Assembly (NCBI RefSeq): GCF_026341035.1
Contig: NZ_JAPEOQ010000001.1
Span: 2,728,001 to 2,792,000, forward strand
Length of the DNA: 64,000 nt
Direction: 5' to 3'
DNA from: Streptomyces sp. NBC_01016
GTDB lineage: Bacteria; Actinomycetota; Actinomycetes; Streptomycetales; Streptomycetaceae
Position 1 is the first letter of the stretch, and every line of letters starts with the position of its first letter. Under the pieces are notes generated by a model. It was not told the origin of the DNA, did no database searches, and saw only the letters and a list, made by a program, of their open reading frames with translations. Shown one piece after another: positions 56,452 to 63,991 of this stretch. The translations under genes were made by a program, and so were the position numbers.

Positions 56452-57684
56452 GTGAACGACTCTTCCTGGGGTGCGCCGACCGGGCCCGGACATCGGGGCC
56501 CGACCGACGGCCAAGGGTCCGCCCCTGGTCAGGGGCCCGCGTACGGGCAGGTGCCGGCGTACGGCCAAGGGCCGTCGTACAACCAAGGACCGTCGTACGA
56601 CCACGGGCGCGCTCCGGCGGGTCCCGCGTACGAACGGCACGCGGTCGATGAGACTCGGCCCATGCCCATCGTGCCCGATATGCCTGATACGCCTTCTGGT
56701 GACGGAAGGGGCGACGACCAGGACGACCGGGGGGCCGCTCGGCTGAGTGGTCCCTTGTTCCGCGACGAGGCGCCGGGCCGGCCGGAGTCGGCCGGGCGGC
56801 ACTCGGGGCCCGCGGAGCCCGACCGGTCCGCGGAGCCTTCGGGGTCCTCGCAGCCCGAACCGCCCAAGAAGAAGAGCGCGGGCCGGGACCTCGGGGCCGC
56901 CATAGGCGTCGGTGTCGGGCTCGGCGCGGTGATCGTCGCTTCGCTCTTCATCGTCAAGGCCGTGTTCGTCGGCGTGATAGCGGTCGCCGTCGTCGTCGGC
57001 CTGTGGGAGCTGACCTCGCGGCTCGAGGAGCGCAAGGGCATCAAGGCGCCGCTCGTGCCGCTCGCCGTCGGCGGCGCGGCCATGGTGGTGGCCGGGTATG
57101 TACGGGGCGCCGAGGGCGCCTGGGTGGCGATGGCGCTGACCGCGCTCGCCGTCCTCGTATGGCGCATGACGGAGCCTCCCGAGGGCTACCTCAAGGACGT
57201 CACGGCGGGGGTCTTCGCGGCCTTCTACGTGCCGTTCCTCGCGACCTTCGTGGCGATGATGCTCGCCGCGGACGGCGGGGAGTGGCGGGTCCTCACGTTC
57301 CTGATCCTGACCGTCGTCAGCGACACCGGGGCGTACGCGGTCGGCTGGCGCTTCGGCAAGCACAAGCTCGCGCCGCGGATCAGCCCCGGCAAGACCCGCG
57401 AGGGCCTGGTCGGCGCCGTGTCGTTCGCCATGGTGGGGGGCGTGCTGTGCATGCAGTTCCTGGTGGACGGCGGCACGTGGTGGCAGGGCCTCGTCATCGG
57501 CGCCTGCGTCGCGGCCAGCGCCACCCTCGGCGACCTCGGCGAGTCCATGATCAAGCGGGACCTCGGGATCAAGGACATGGGGACGCTGCTGCCGGGCCAC
57601 GGCGGAATCATGGACCGGCTCGACTCCCTGCTGCCGACGGCCCCGGTCGTCTGGCTGCTCCTGGTGCTGTTCGTCGGTTCCTGA
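56452..57684 (+). CDS. cdsA: Phosphatidate cytidylyltransferase (CDP-diglyceride synthase)
   Basis: Membrane enzyme making CDP-diacylglycerol from phosphatidate and CTP, 410 aa. The C-terminal 260 residues hold about eight TM helices and the family signature near the end (LGDLGESMIKRDLGIKDMGT, then LLPGHGGIMDRLDSLLPTAP). The first ~150 residues are a hydrophilic low-complexity extension with YGQGPS-like hexapeptides and Pro/Glu/Asp stretches, absent from the E. coli enzyme. GTG start. A strong terminator follows. Confidence 0.94.
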   Translation: MNDSSWGAPTGPGHRGPTDGQGSAPGQGPAYGQVPAYGQGPSYNQGPSYDHGRAPAGPAYERHAVDETRPMPIVPDMPDTPSGDGRGDDQDDRGAARLSGPLFRDEAPGRPESAGRHSGPAEPDRSAEPSGSSQPEPPKKKSAGRDLGAAIGVGVGLGAVIVASLFIVKAVFVGVIAVAVVVGLWELTSRLEERKGIKAPLVPLAVGGAAMVVAGYVRGAEGAWVAMALTALAVLVWRMTEPPEGYLKDVTAGVFAAFYVPFLATFVAMMLAADGGEWRVLTFLILTVVSDTGAYAVGWRFGKHKLAPRISPGKTREGLVGAVSFAMVGGVLCMQFLVDGGTWWQGLVIGACVAASATLGDLGESMIKRDLGIKDMGTLLPGHGGIMDRLDSLLPTAPVVWLLLVLFVGS

Positions 57685-57708
57685 AGAACACCCACGCGAG
57701 ATCCCCGT

Positions 57709-57742
57709 GAGAGCCCCCGTCCGTAACCGGACGGGGGCTCTC
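57709..57742 (+). terminator. Strong terminator after cdsA
   Basis: Perfect 15-bp stem: gagagcccccgtccg (57709-57723) / cggacgggggctctc (57728-57742), loop taac. Ends the frr-cdsA unit. Confidence 0.88.
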
Positions 57743-57846
57743 CGTATGTGCCAGGACGGGACTTGTGAAGACCTGTTCGCGAAGGTGGGCGGGTTCGTCG
57801 AGGGGGGCTTGCGGGTGCTCTTTACGCTCAAGTAACAACATGCCTC

Positions 57847-58509
57847 ATGAACATTTTCGGTCGCAGCTTCTCATCCCGGCGCGCAGAGGGATCCGCTGCT
57901 CCGGGGGCCGCCGGCACCGGCACCGCAGTACTGCCCGACCCGGCCGGTCACGACCCTTCCATGGCGGCGCTCACCGGCACCTGGATGGTCGACCCCGCGC
58001 ACAGCAGGATCGGGTTCTCCGTCCGGCACGCCATGGTGACGACCGTGCGCGGCGCCTTCGCGGAGTACCAGAGCCGCCTCTACTTCGACGGTGACGACCC
58101 GTCCCGCTCCTCCGCCGAGCTCGTCCTCGCCACGGCGAGCGTCGACACCGGTGTCGAGCAGCGGGACGCCCACGTGGTGGGCCGTGACTTCCTGGACGCC
58201 TCCCGGTACCCGCGGATGACCTTCAAGAGCACCGCCGTGGAACTGGCGGGCGACGATGTCTACCGGATGCACGGCGACCTCACCATCAAGGACATCGCCC
58301 GCCCCGTCGTCCTCGAACTCACCTACATCGGCTTCGTCACGGACGCCTTCGGCGACGAACGCGTCGGCTTCGACGGCACCACCACCATCAACCGCACCGA
58401 CTGGGGCCTGACGTACAACGCCCGCCTCGCCCAGGGCGGCAACATGGTCAGCGAAAAGGTCCGCCTCCAGTTCGACATCGCGGCCATCCGTACGCCGTCG
58501 GGGCGCTGA
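57847..58509 (+). CDS. YceI family protein
   Basis: A 220-aa lipocalin-like protein of the YceI superfamily, which binds isoprenoid-type lipids. It has a typical start GTWMVDPAHSRIGFSVRHAM, then ASVDTGVEQRDAHVVGRDFL, DASRYPRMTFKSTAVEL and GDLTIKDIARPVVLELTYIG. The last part is RTDWGLTYNARLAQGGNMVS. About 40 residues precede the fold; no clear signal peptide is present, so it may be cytosolic. ATG start lacks a good ribosome site. It converges with the next gene (11-base gap). Confidence 0.87.
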   Translation: MNIFGRSFSSRRAEGSAAPGAAGTGTAVLPDPAGHDPSMAALTGTWMVDPAHSRIGFSVRHAMVTTVRGAFAEYQSRLYFDGDDPSRSSAELVLATASVDTGVEQRDAHVVGRDFLDASRYPRMTFKSTAVELAGDDVYRMHGDLTIKDIARPVVLELTYIGFVTDAFGDERVGFDGTTTINRTDWGLTYNARLAQGGNMVSEKVRLQFDIAAIRTPSGR

Positions 58510-58520
58510 GGCGGGCGGAG

Positions 58521-59498
58521 TCACCGGAGGCCGAGGTGTTCGGCCCAGGCGCTCACATCGGCGGTGGTCGCGTTGCCGCCGCAGATCACCAGGCCGAGGC
58601 GGGCGTCCTCGCCGACGCGTTGCAGTACCTGGCGGGCGCCGGGCAGCAGGCACCCGGCGGCGGGCTCGGCCCAGACCTTCGCGTGGTCGGCCAGGTCGAG
58701 GGTGCCCTGGACCGCTTCGGCATCGGTCACCGTGAGGACGTCGGTGAGCAGGGCCGAAGCGTGCTCGTAGGTGAGCTGGGAGGCGCTGGGGGCACTGAGC
58801 GTCGAGACGATCGAGGACAACTCGACCGGGACCGGCCCTCCAGCCTCCAGGGCTGCCGACATGGCCCGGGCACCTTCGGTCTCCACGCCCCACGCGCGGA
58901 TTCCAGGACGTCGTGCGCGCAGTGCGGTGGCGACGCCGGCGGCCAGCGCGCCGCCGCCGATGCTGACGAGTACGTCGGTGAGGTCCCCGGCATCCTGCGC
59001 GAACTCCAGGCCGACCGTGCCCTGGGCGGCGATGACGGTGGGGTCGTCGAAGGGGTGGACCAGGGTGAGTCCCGCGTCCCTGAGTTCATCGACGAGGGCG
59101 AACGCGCCGTCCATGGTGTCGGCGATGTGGACGCTTGCTCCGGCGGCCACCGCGACGTCTCTGGCGCCGGCCGGGGCGGAGCGCGGCATCACGACGGTCG
59201 CCTTCACATCCAGCATCCCCGCCATGACGGCCAGGGCGATGCCGTGGTTGCCTCCGCTGACCGTGACGACTCCGGCGGCACGCTCGGCCCTGGTGAGGGT
59301 GAGCAGCTTCGCGGTCGCGCCGCGGGCCTTGAACGAGCCGGTGCGCTGCAGCAGTTCCAGCTTCACGGTGGTCGGCACGCCCAGCAGTGCGGACAACCCG
59401 GGGCTCGGCACCGTCGGGGTCCGGACGACATGCCCTGCGATCCGCTCGGCTTCGGCTTCCACGTCCGCGACAGTGATCAACACATCCGTCTCCCGCAT
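58521..59498 (-). CDS. Threonine/serine dehydratase-like PLP enzyme
   Basis: Fold-type II PLP enzyme of 325 aa, similar to threonine ammonia-lyases and serine racemases. The Schiff-base Lys is in LLQRTGSFKARGATAKLLTL. Further marks are VTVSGGNHGIALAVMAGMLD, VLVSIGGGALAAGVATAL (phosphate loop) and GLVICGGNATTADV. No ACT domain, so it is the catabolic type. Substrate could be Thr, Ser or a hydroxyaspartate. The ATG at 59498 was preferred over an upstream GTG. Confidence 0.87.
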   Translation of the reverse strand: MRETDVLITVADVEAEAERIAGHVVRTPTVPSPGLSALLGVPTTVKLELLQRTGSFKARGATAKLLTLTRAERAAGVVTVSGGNHGIALAVMAGMLDVKATVVMPRSAPAGARDVAVAAGASVHIADTMDGAFALVDELRDAGLTLVHPFDDPTVIAAQGTVGLEFAQDAGDLTDVLVSIGGGALAAGVATALRARRPGIRAWGVETEGARAMSAALEAGGPVPVELSSIVSTLSAPSASQLTYEHASALLTDVLTVTDAEAVQGTLDLADHAKVWAEPAAGCLLPGARQVLQRVGEDARLGLVICGGNATTADVSAWAEHLGLR

Positions 59499-59685
59499 AC
59501 GATTCACGCGCCACGGCCCTCGCGGCTGCACCGCATCACACTGCTGACCCCACGCGGCGGTGTCCAGGGGGAGCCGGGGCTCGCCAGGCCGTCCGTCCGC
59601 GGGCGCTCACCGAAGGCCCGGTCGACGCCGGGGGACCCGAAAAGGCCGGTGCGCGGGGTCGACGGAACCGGGTAATGTCCTTGTC

Positions 59686-59715
59686 ATGTTCTTCCAGACG
59701 CCGATTTACGAGTGA
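59686..59715 (+). other. Possible leaderless micro-ORF
   Basis: A perfect TAATGT -10-like hexamer (59673-59678) stands 7 bases before ATG, followed by nine codons (MFFQTPIYE) and TGA. The arrangement fits a leaderless transcript. It lies about 95 bases upstream of the DUF6243 gene. No family is recognised and chance is possible. The rest of the 59499-59809 gap shows nothing else. Confidence 0.25.
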
Positions 59716-59809
59716 GAGCGTGACGGGCCCCTGCCGACGTCCTTCGATGTCGCCGCCCGTCCCCCACCGATGAATCCGTAGATACTTCACATCACCGCCG
59801 GGAGAACCC

Positions 59810-60025
59810 GTGACCGACAGCAAGAACATCAACAACCCCATGGGCCAGGGCGGCGGCCAGCGCAAGAAGCAGTCCCGCGCCGAACGCCAGAACAACGGTC
59901 CGCACCGCAACCTCGACCGCCAGCGCGCGGCCGACCAGAAGGCTGAGCTTGTGCGCAAGATGCGCGAGAAGGCAGGCGCAGCCGAGGGCACCGGGCAGGC
60001 GGGCGACGACACCGCACAGAGCTGA
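59810..60025 (+). CDS. DUF6243-type small charged protein
   Basis: A 71-aa very hydrophilic protein, MTDSKNINNPMGQGGGQRKK, rich in Gln, Arg, Lys and Asn, probably helical (RQRAADQKAELVRKMREKA) or disordered. It resembles a small family common in Streptomyces. Function is unknown. GTG start with CGGGAGA upstream. It is the last intact chromosomal gene before the integrated element. Confidence 0.75.
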   Translation: MTDSKNINNPMGQGGGQRKKQSRAERQNNGPHRNLDRQRAADQKAELVRKMREKAGAAEGTGQAGDDTAQS

Positions 60026-60091
60026 CGCACCACTGGCGTCCAGGGCGACGACCACAGGTCACCCCCATTTGTCTGCGACACTGGATGCGCT

Positions 60092-60142
60092 ATGCCTAAG
60101 CCCGGAGAACTGACAGTGACCCGGCATCAAAAAGGCCCCTGA
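60092..60142 (+). pseudogene. rlmN: 5' remnant of rlmN, cut by element insertion
   Basis: The first eight codons give MPKPGELT, the N-terminus I recall for Streptomyces 23S rRNA/tRNA A2-methyltransferase RlmN (continuing FVAPRGAKKPPRHLADL). The frame then changes to VTRHQKGP and stops after 16 codons inside the terminator of the integrated element. RlmN normally follows cdsA in this region. The rest of the gene should lie beyond the far end of the element, outside the window. Whether it is re-expressed there cannot be seen. Confidence 0.7.
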
Positions 60143-60176
60143 CCTGCGCGTTTGGCGCGGATCAGGGGCCTGTTTT
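60128..60176. terminator. Bidirectional terminator at the element border
   Basis: Arms aggcccctga (60133-60142) and tcaggggcct (60162-60171), extended by gcgcg/cgcg pairing inside, with aaaaa before and gtttt after. It ends int on the minus strand and would block transcription from the native rlmN promoter on the plus strand. Confidence 0.85.
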
Positions 60177-60179
60177 GGC

Positions 60180-61442
60180 TTACTGGGCCGTCTCTGGGCC
60201 GTCAGGCTCAGGAGGCGGCGGTAGGAACACCCGGTCGACGGCGTTGCGCGTGCGCTCCTGGCTCGACGGCATCAAGTGCGCGTACACGCGGAGCGTCAGC
60301 GCCGGGTCGGTGTGGCCGAGGTACTGGCTCACGGCCTTGATGCTCTCTCCGGCGTCGAGGAGGACGGACGCGTAGAAGTGCCTCAGGGCGTGCATGCCGT
60401 GCTCGCGAGCCGAGACGTACCTCCCGTCGGGTCCGGCGTCCGGGATGAGCCCAGCGAGCGCCAGAGCGGGCTTCCAGACATGGGCGTTGAAGTTGCTGCG
60501 CCACACGATCCCGTTCGCCTCGTTCGTGAACAGGAGACGAGCCGTGACCTTCGGGCCGTCCGGCTTCCGCCACGGCAGCGTGATCTCAACCGGCTTGAAG
60601 GCGTCCATGTGGAGCCGCAGCGCCTCAGCGACGTACGACGGCAGCGGGACGTCCCGCTCCTTGCCGCACTTGGGCGGGGCGAACACGGCCGTGCCCCGGA
60701 TGAGCTTCACCTGGCGGACCACGTGCAGGATGCCGGCCTCGAAGTCGATCGCGTCCTCGGCGAGCCCCACGATCTCTCCCTGGCGGAGCCCACATCCGGC
60801 ACCGGTGTCCACCATGGTCCGGTACCGGTGGGGGAGCGCCTCACGAACCGCCTGAACCTGTGTGGCCAGCCACGGGACAACGCGGCGGCGCTCGGCAGTC
60901 GGCGGGCGCACGGACTTCGCAGAGCACGGGTTCCGGGACAGGAGGCCGTCGTCCACGGCCGCGCTCAGGACGGCACGAACGTCGCCGTAGATGTTGCGGG
61001 CATAGGCACCGCTCACGGCTGGGTTGGCCTCCAGGGCGCTCGTGAGCTGGCGGATGTGCTCGGGGCGGAATGAGTCCAGCGGTCGTGTGCCGATGACCGG
61101 GAACGCGTGCAGGCGTAGGCGCTGCTCGGTGACGATCTGGCTGGACAGGTCCGAGGTGTGGGCCTTCAGCCACTTCTCGGCGTACTTCTTGAACGTGATC
61201 CGGGCGGCGCGAGGATCGATGTAGGAGCCGCGCGACATGTCCGACGCAATGTCGGTCAGCCACTGCTCCGCGAGCCGCTTCTGTCGGTCCGGGAAGCTCT
61301 TGGACTTCTCCGTGCCGTCCGGGCCGACGTAGCGGGCGCGGTACCGGAGGCCGAGGCCGTGGCGGTCGCTCTTGACCTTGACGGGCTTACCGTTCGGGCC
61401 GGGCTCGACCTTGAACCAGCGGTCCTGGATGTGTCCGGCCAT
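60180..61442 (-). CDS. int: Tyrosine recombinase (integrase)
   Basis: A 420-aa site-specific recombinase. An N-terminal arm-binding region (YRARYVGPDGTEKSKSFPDR) and SAM-like core-binding domain (ITFKKYAEKWLKAHTSDLSS) precede the catalytic domain. Catalytic residues are Arg in GAGCGLRQGEIVGLAED, Lys region KCGKERDVPLP, HALRHFYASVLLDAGES, LGHTDPALTLRVYAH (His and the nucleophile Tyr). ATG 61442 overlaps the xis stop (TGATG). The gene end lies next to the att border, as usual. Confidence 0.94.
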   Translation of the reverse strand: MAGHIQDRWFKVEPGPNGKPVKVKSDRHGLGLRYRARYVGPDGTEKSKSFPDRQKRLAEQWLTDIASDMSRGSYIDPRAARITFKKYAEKWLKAHTSDLSSQIVTEQRLRLHAFPVIGTRPLDSFRPEHIRQLTSALEANPAVSGAYARNIYGDVRAVLSAAVDDGLLSRNPCSAKSVRPPTAERRRVVPWLATQVQAVREALPHRYRTMVDTGAGCGLRQGEIVGLAEDAIDFEAGILHVVRQVKLIRGTAVFAPPKCGKERDVPLPSYVAEALRLHMDAFKPVEITLPWRKPDGPKVTARLLFTNEANGIVWRSNFNAHVWKPALALAGLIPDAGPDGRYVSAREHGMHALRHFYASVLLDAGESIKAVSQYLGHTDPALTLRVYAHLMPSSQERTRNAVDRVFLPPPPEPDGPETAQ

Positions 61443-61636
61443 CAGGCAGCCACCGCCATCTGAGACTCGACCCAGGCGCGTACGTCGGCGGGGTCGAAGC
61501 GGAGGTGCCGGCCGACGCGGAAGCCCTTCGGGCCGGTGCGCTTGCGGCGCCACTGGTAGACGGTCTCGACCGGGACGGCCAGGAGCTCGGCGACGTCGAC
61601 CGGGGTCAGGTAGCGCTCGGGCAAGGCGTGCTGCAT
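61442..61636 (-). CDS. xis: Excisionase, helix-turn-helix
   Basis: A 64-aa DNA-binding protein with a MerR/excisionase-like winged helix: YLTPVDVAELLAVPVETVYQ and WRRKRTGPKGFRVGRHLRFD. It likely directs Int toward excision. ATG 61636 is preceded by AAGGAG; an in-frame GTG at 61645 is possible. It overlaps the rep stop region at one side and the int start at the other, so rep-xis-int are coupled. Confidence 0.9.
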   Translation of the reverse strand: MQHALPERYLTPVDVAELLAVPVETVYQWRRKRTGPKGFRVGRHLRFDPADVRAWVESQMAVAA

Positions 61637-61638
61637 GG

Positions 61639-63012
61639 TCACCACTCCTTCTCGGCAGTCAGGTCGGCGAGGGCTTCGCGGGCTGTTTCGCGGTTGAGTT
61701 GGAGGCCGCGGGCGATGGTGGCGGCCAGGGCGGATTCGCCGGGGGTGTGGCCGTGACCTGCGTACTGCCAGTCGGCCAGGACGAGGACGGTGTCCGGTTC
61801 GAAGTCCGGGGTGCCGAGGGCTTCGCGTTCCTGGGCGGCGCGGAAGTCGGCGCGGGCCTGGCGGAGTTCGCCGAGGGTGGTCGAGTAGCGGCGGGACTTC
61901 GAGGAGAAGTGGCCTCGGAAGCCGAGCATGTGGGCCCAGGCCCAGAGGCGGCGGTCCGGGTAGAGCGGGTCGAGGTGCTTGCAGGCCTCGATGAGGCGGC
62001 GGGTGTGGTCGGGGACCTGGTGGCGGTCGAGTTCGGAGAGTTCGCCGATGCGGCGGTCCAGGGTGCCGGTGGTCTCGGCGGCCTTGGTGGCGTACTTGGC
62101 GACGTAGGCGGCCACGGCCTGTTCAGTGATGTCGGAGCCGTCGCCGAAGGCCTTGACCGGGCGTACGTCGAGTTGGGTGCCCCAGCGGAAGGTGCGGGCC
62201 GGTTCGTCCTCGGCGGCCGGGATCGACATCGACGTGTAGCTGTGGCTGGCGGCGGCGTGGATCGCGTCGGCGAGGAGCGTGACCGTGGCCCAGGACGGCG
62301 GCGGGGTCTCGGGTCCTTCCGGGCCGTCGATGCGGATCACGGCGTGGAAGTGCAGGGCTCCGCGCTTCTGGAACTCGGCGACCTTGCCGTACGAGAGGCG
62401 GGCCGACTCCTTGAGTTCGCGCTGGGTGACTCCGGCGCGGGCGGCGATCTCGCGGCGCAGGCGGGTCGTGAAGCGCATCCACAGGTCGCCCGCGTGGTTG
62501 TTGAAGAGGACGGCGGCGGCGTAGTCGTACGTCGTCGGGTCCAGGGCCGTGCCGAGGGCGGGGTCGTCGGCGGCGTGGCGGGTGCCGCAGCGGCAGGTGC
62601 CGGAGTCGGGGCGGTTGTGGACCGGGCCGAAGGACGGGGCGGTGAGCGTGGCGAAGACGCGGGGGTGGTCGCGGACCGTGGAGGGGATGTCGCGGCGGTC
62701 GTCTCCGGCCAGGCCCGCGCGGATGAGGTGGTAGGTGTCGCCCGCGTAGGTGAAGGCGCAGGACGGGCAGCGGGAGGCGCGGCGGTTGCCGCAGGCGAGG
62801 CGGAGTCGGCCGCCCGGTTCGGTCTCGGTGGAGTAGTGGTGCAGGGTCTCGCCGGTGGTCTTGTCCTTGGTGAGGGTCCAGCCGGTGAGGTGGATCGGGT
62901 CGGAGCAGCCGCCGGTGCGCTGGATCTGGTCCTGCCAGCGGTCGAAGTCGGCGGCCGAAGCCACCCTCAGCAGGTCGCCGAGGGTGGTCGGGTCGAGGAG
63001 CGTGTCAGACAC
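61639..63012 (-). CDS. repSA: RepSA-type rolling-circle replication initiator
   Basis: A 457-aa plasmid/AICE replication initiator. A zinc-like region is at RLACGNRRASRCPSCAFTYA. The HUH motif is GALHFHAVIRIDG (metal-binding His-x-His). The nucleophile Tyr/Lys region is likely AVAAYVAKYATKAAETTG. GTG 63012 has GGAGGG upstream and overlaps the stop of the preceding small gene, so the longer N-terminal frame is not used. It makes a transient circular form able to replicate. Confidence 0.88.
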   Translation of the reverse strand: MSDTLLDPTTLGDLLRVASAADFDRWQDQIQRTGGCSDPIHLTGWTLTKDKTTGETLHHYSTETEPGGRLRLACGNRRASRCPSCAFTYAGDTYHLIRAGLAGDDRRDIPSTVRDHPRVFATLTAPSFGPVHNRPDSGTCRCGTRHAADDPALGTALDPTTYDYAAAVLFNNHAGDLWMRFTTRLRREIAARAGVTQRELKESARLSYGKVAEFQKRGALHFHAVIRIDGPEGPETPPPSWATVTLLADAIHAAASHSYTSMSIPAAEDEPARTFRWGTQLDVRPVKAFGDGSDITEQAVAAYVAKYATKAAETTGTLDRRIGELSELDRHQVPDHTRRLIEACKHLDPLYPDRRLWAWAHMLGFRGHFSSKSRRYSTTLGELRQARADFRAAQEREALGTPDFEPDTVLVLADWQYAGHGHTPGESALAATIARGLQLNRETAREALADLTAEKEW

Positions 63013-63196
63013 GGGCGCCCTCCTGCGCGGTGCGGGTGCGGAGGACGACGAAGCCGGTGCCGTCACAGGACGGGCAGTCGGCGGTGATGGTGCGCAGGTG
63101 GCCGTGCCGGTCACGGCCGCCGAGGGTGATGGCGACGGAGGCGAAGCCGTCGCAGGCGGCGCAGATCCGGGACGGGCGGTGGGTTCGGTGCGTCAT
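63005..63196 (-). CDS. Small double-CXXC zinc protein of the element
   Basis: A 63-aa protein with RICAACDGFASV and DCPSCDGTGFVVL, two DnaJ-like CXXC pairs that probably bind one zinc. Such proteins commonly sit before rep in Streptomyces AICEs; function unknown. The stop overlaps the rep start by a few bases, suggesting coupling. ATG start has GGAAGGAAC upstream. Confidence 0.75.
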   Translation of the reverse strand: MTHRTHRPSRICAACDGFASVAITLGGRDRHGHLRTITADCPSCDGTGFVVLRTRTAQEGARV

Positions 63197-63283
63197 GCTG
63201 GGGGTTCCTTCCGGTGCTTGGATCGGTTGGGGACGGCTCCCGGGCGGTGGAGACTTGGCGGTTTCAGGCCGCCCGGGGGCCGG

Positions 63284-63607
63284 TCAGCGGCGCTTGTGCT
63301 CGGAGTTCATGAGCGAGCGGATGACGAGCGCGGTGATGGCGGTCGATCCGGCGGTGATGGCGACGGCCAGGAGCAGCGAGACCAGGACGGTGCCGAGGAC
63401 CAGGACGACGCCCGTGCCGCCGACGACGAGGGTGATCAGGGCGCCGGGCGTGAGCTGGATCGTGGGGCGGGTCGAGGTCGGAGCCGGGGCGGCGGGCTGT
63501 GCGGGTGCTGCCGGGGTGGGGTGCGTGATCGCGGTCGGCTCGACGACGGCGGGCGGGGTGACCTGGCCGGTCGGCACGGGCATGGACGGGACCTTGGGAC
63601 GCAGCAT
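63284..63607 (-). CDS. SpdD-like membrane protein
   Basis: A 107-aa protein with a Pro/Ala/Thr-rich N-terminus (MLRPKVPSMPVPTGQVTPPA) and a long hydrophobic C-terminal part with one or two TM helices (LITLVVGGTGVVLVLGTVLV, SLLLAVAITAGSTAITALVI). This matches the spread (Spd) proteins of AICEs, which help intramycelial plasmid spreading. ATG 63607 has GGAAGGGAG upstream. Confidence 0.75.
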   Translation of the reverse strand: MLRPKVPSMPVPTGQVTPPAVVEPTAITHPTPAAPAQPAAPAPTSTRPTIQLTPGALITLVVGGTGVVLVLGTVLVSLLLAVAITAGSTAITALVIRSLMNSEHKRR

Positions 63608-63633
63608 CGGGACGTACTCCCTTCCGTGGGCGG

Positions 63634-63789
63634 TTACTTGACGGCGGTGTCGATGACCGGGGCGAGGATGCTGTCGGCGAGGAGGTAGCCGCCCAGGAGC
63701 AGGAGGGCGACGAGCCACCAGGGCGGGCGCATGAGCTTGATGCCGACCAGGCCGACGCAGGCGACGAAGAACCAGAGCGGGACGTCCAT
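63634..63789 (-). CDS. Small two-helix membrane protein, Spd-like
   Basis: A 51-aa protein, MDVPLWFFVACVGLVGIKLM then RPPWWLVALLLLGGYLLADS, with two hydrophobic segments and a short tail. It lies between the SpdD-like gene and the small transfer protein gene and is likely another spread protein. GGAGACC precedes ATG. Confidence 0.7.
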   Translation of the reverse strand: MDVPLWFFVACVGLVGIKLMRPPWWLVALLLLGGYLLADSILAPVIDTAVK

Positions 63790-63799
63790 GGCGGTCTCC

Positions 63800-63991
63800 T
63801 CAGCGGACGCGGCAGCGGTGGGTGCGGGCGGCGAGTTGGGCGGCGGACTGGCTGGAGTAGTCCGAGGACCAGCCGCAGCGGTCGGCGGTGCACACGGCGG
63901 CGTGCTTGGTGCGGCCGTGGCGGTCGCGGTGGGTTCCGACCTGGACGGGGCCGATCTGCATCACGGAGTGGAAGTGGTCGCGGGCGGGCAT
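63800..63991 (-). CDS. Small mobile-element transfer protein
   Basis: A 63-aa basic protein, MPARDHFHSVMQIGPVQVGT, with VCTADRCGWSSDYSSQSAAQ (Cys pair CTADRC) and a C-terminal ARTHRCRVR. Very similar short proteins occur next to spd genes in Streptomyces AICEs and are annotated as mobile element transfer proteins. The start could also be the internal Met at residue 11. The window ends nine bases further on. Confidence 0.65.
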   Translation of the reverse strand: MPARDHFHSVMQIGPVQVGTHRDRHGRTKHAAVCTADRCGWSSDYSSQSAAQLAARTHRCRVR

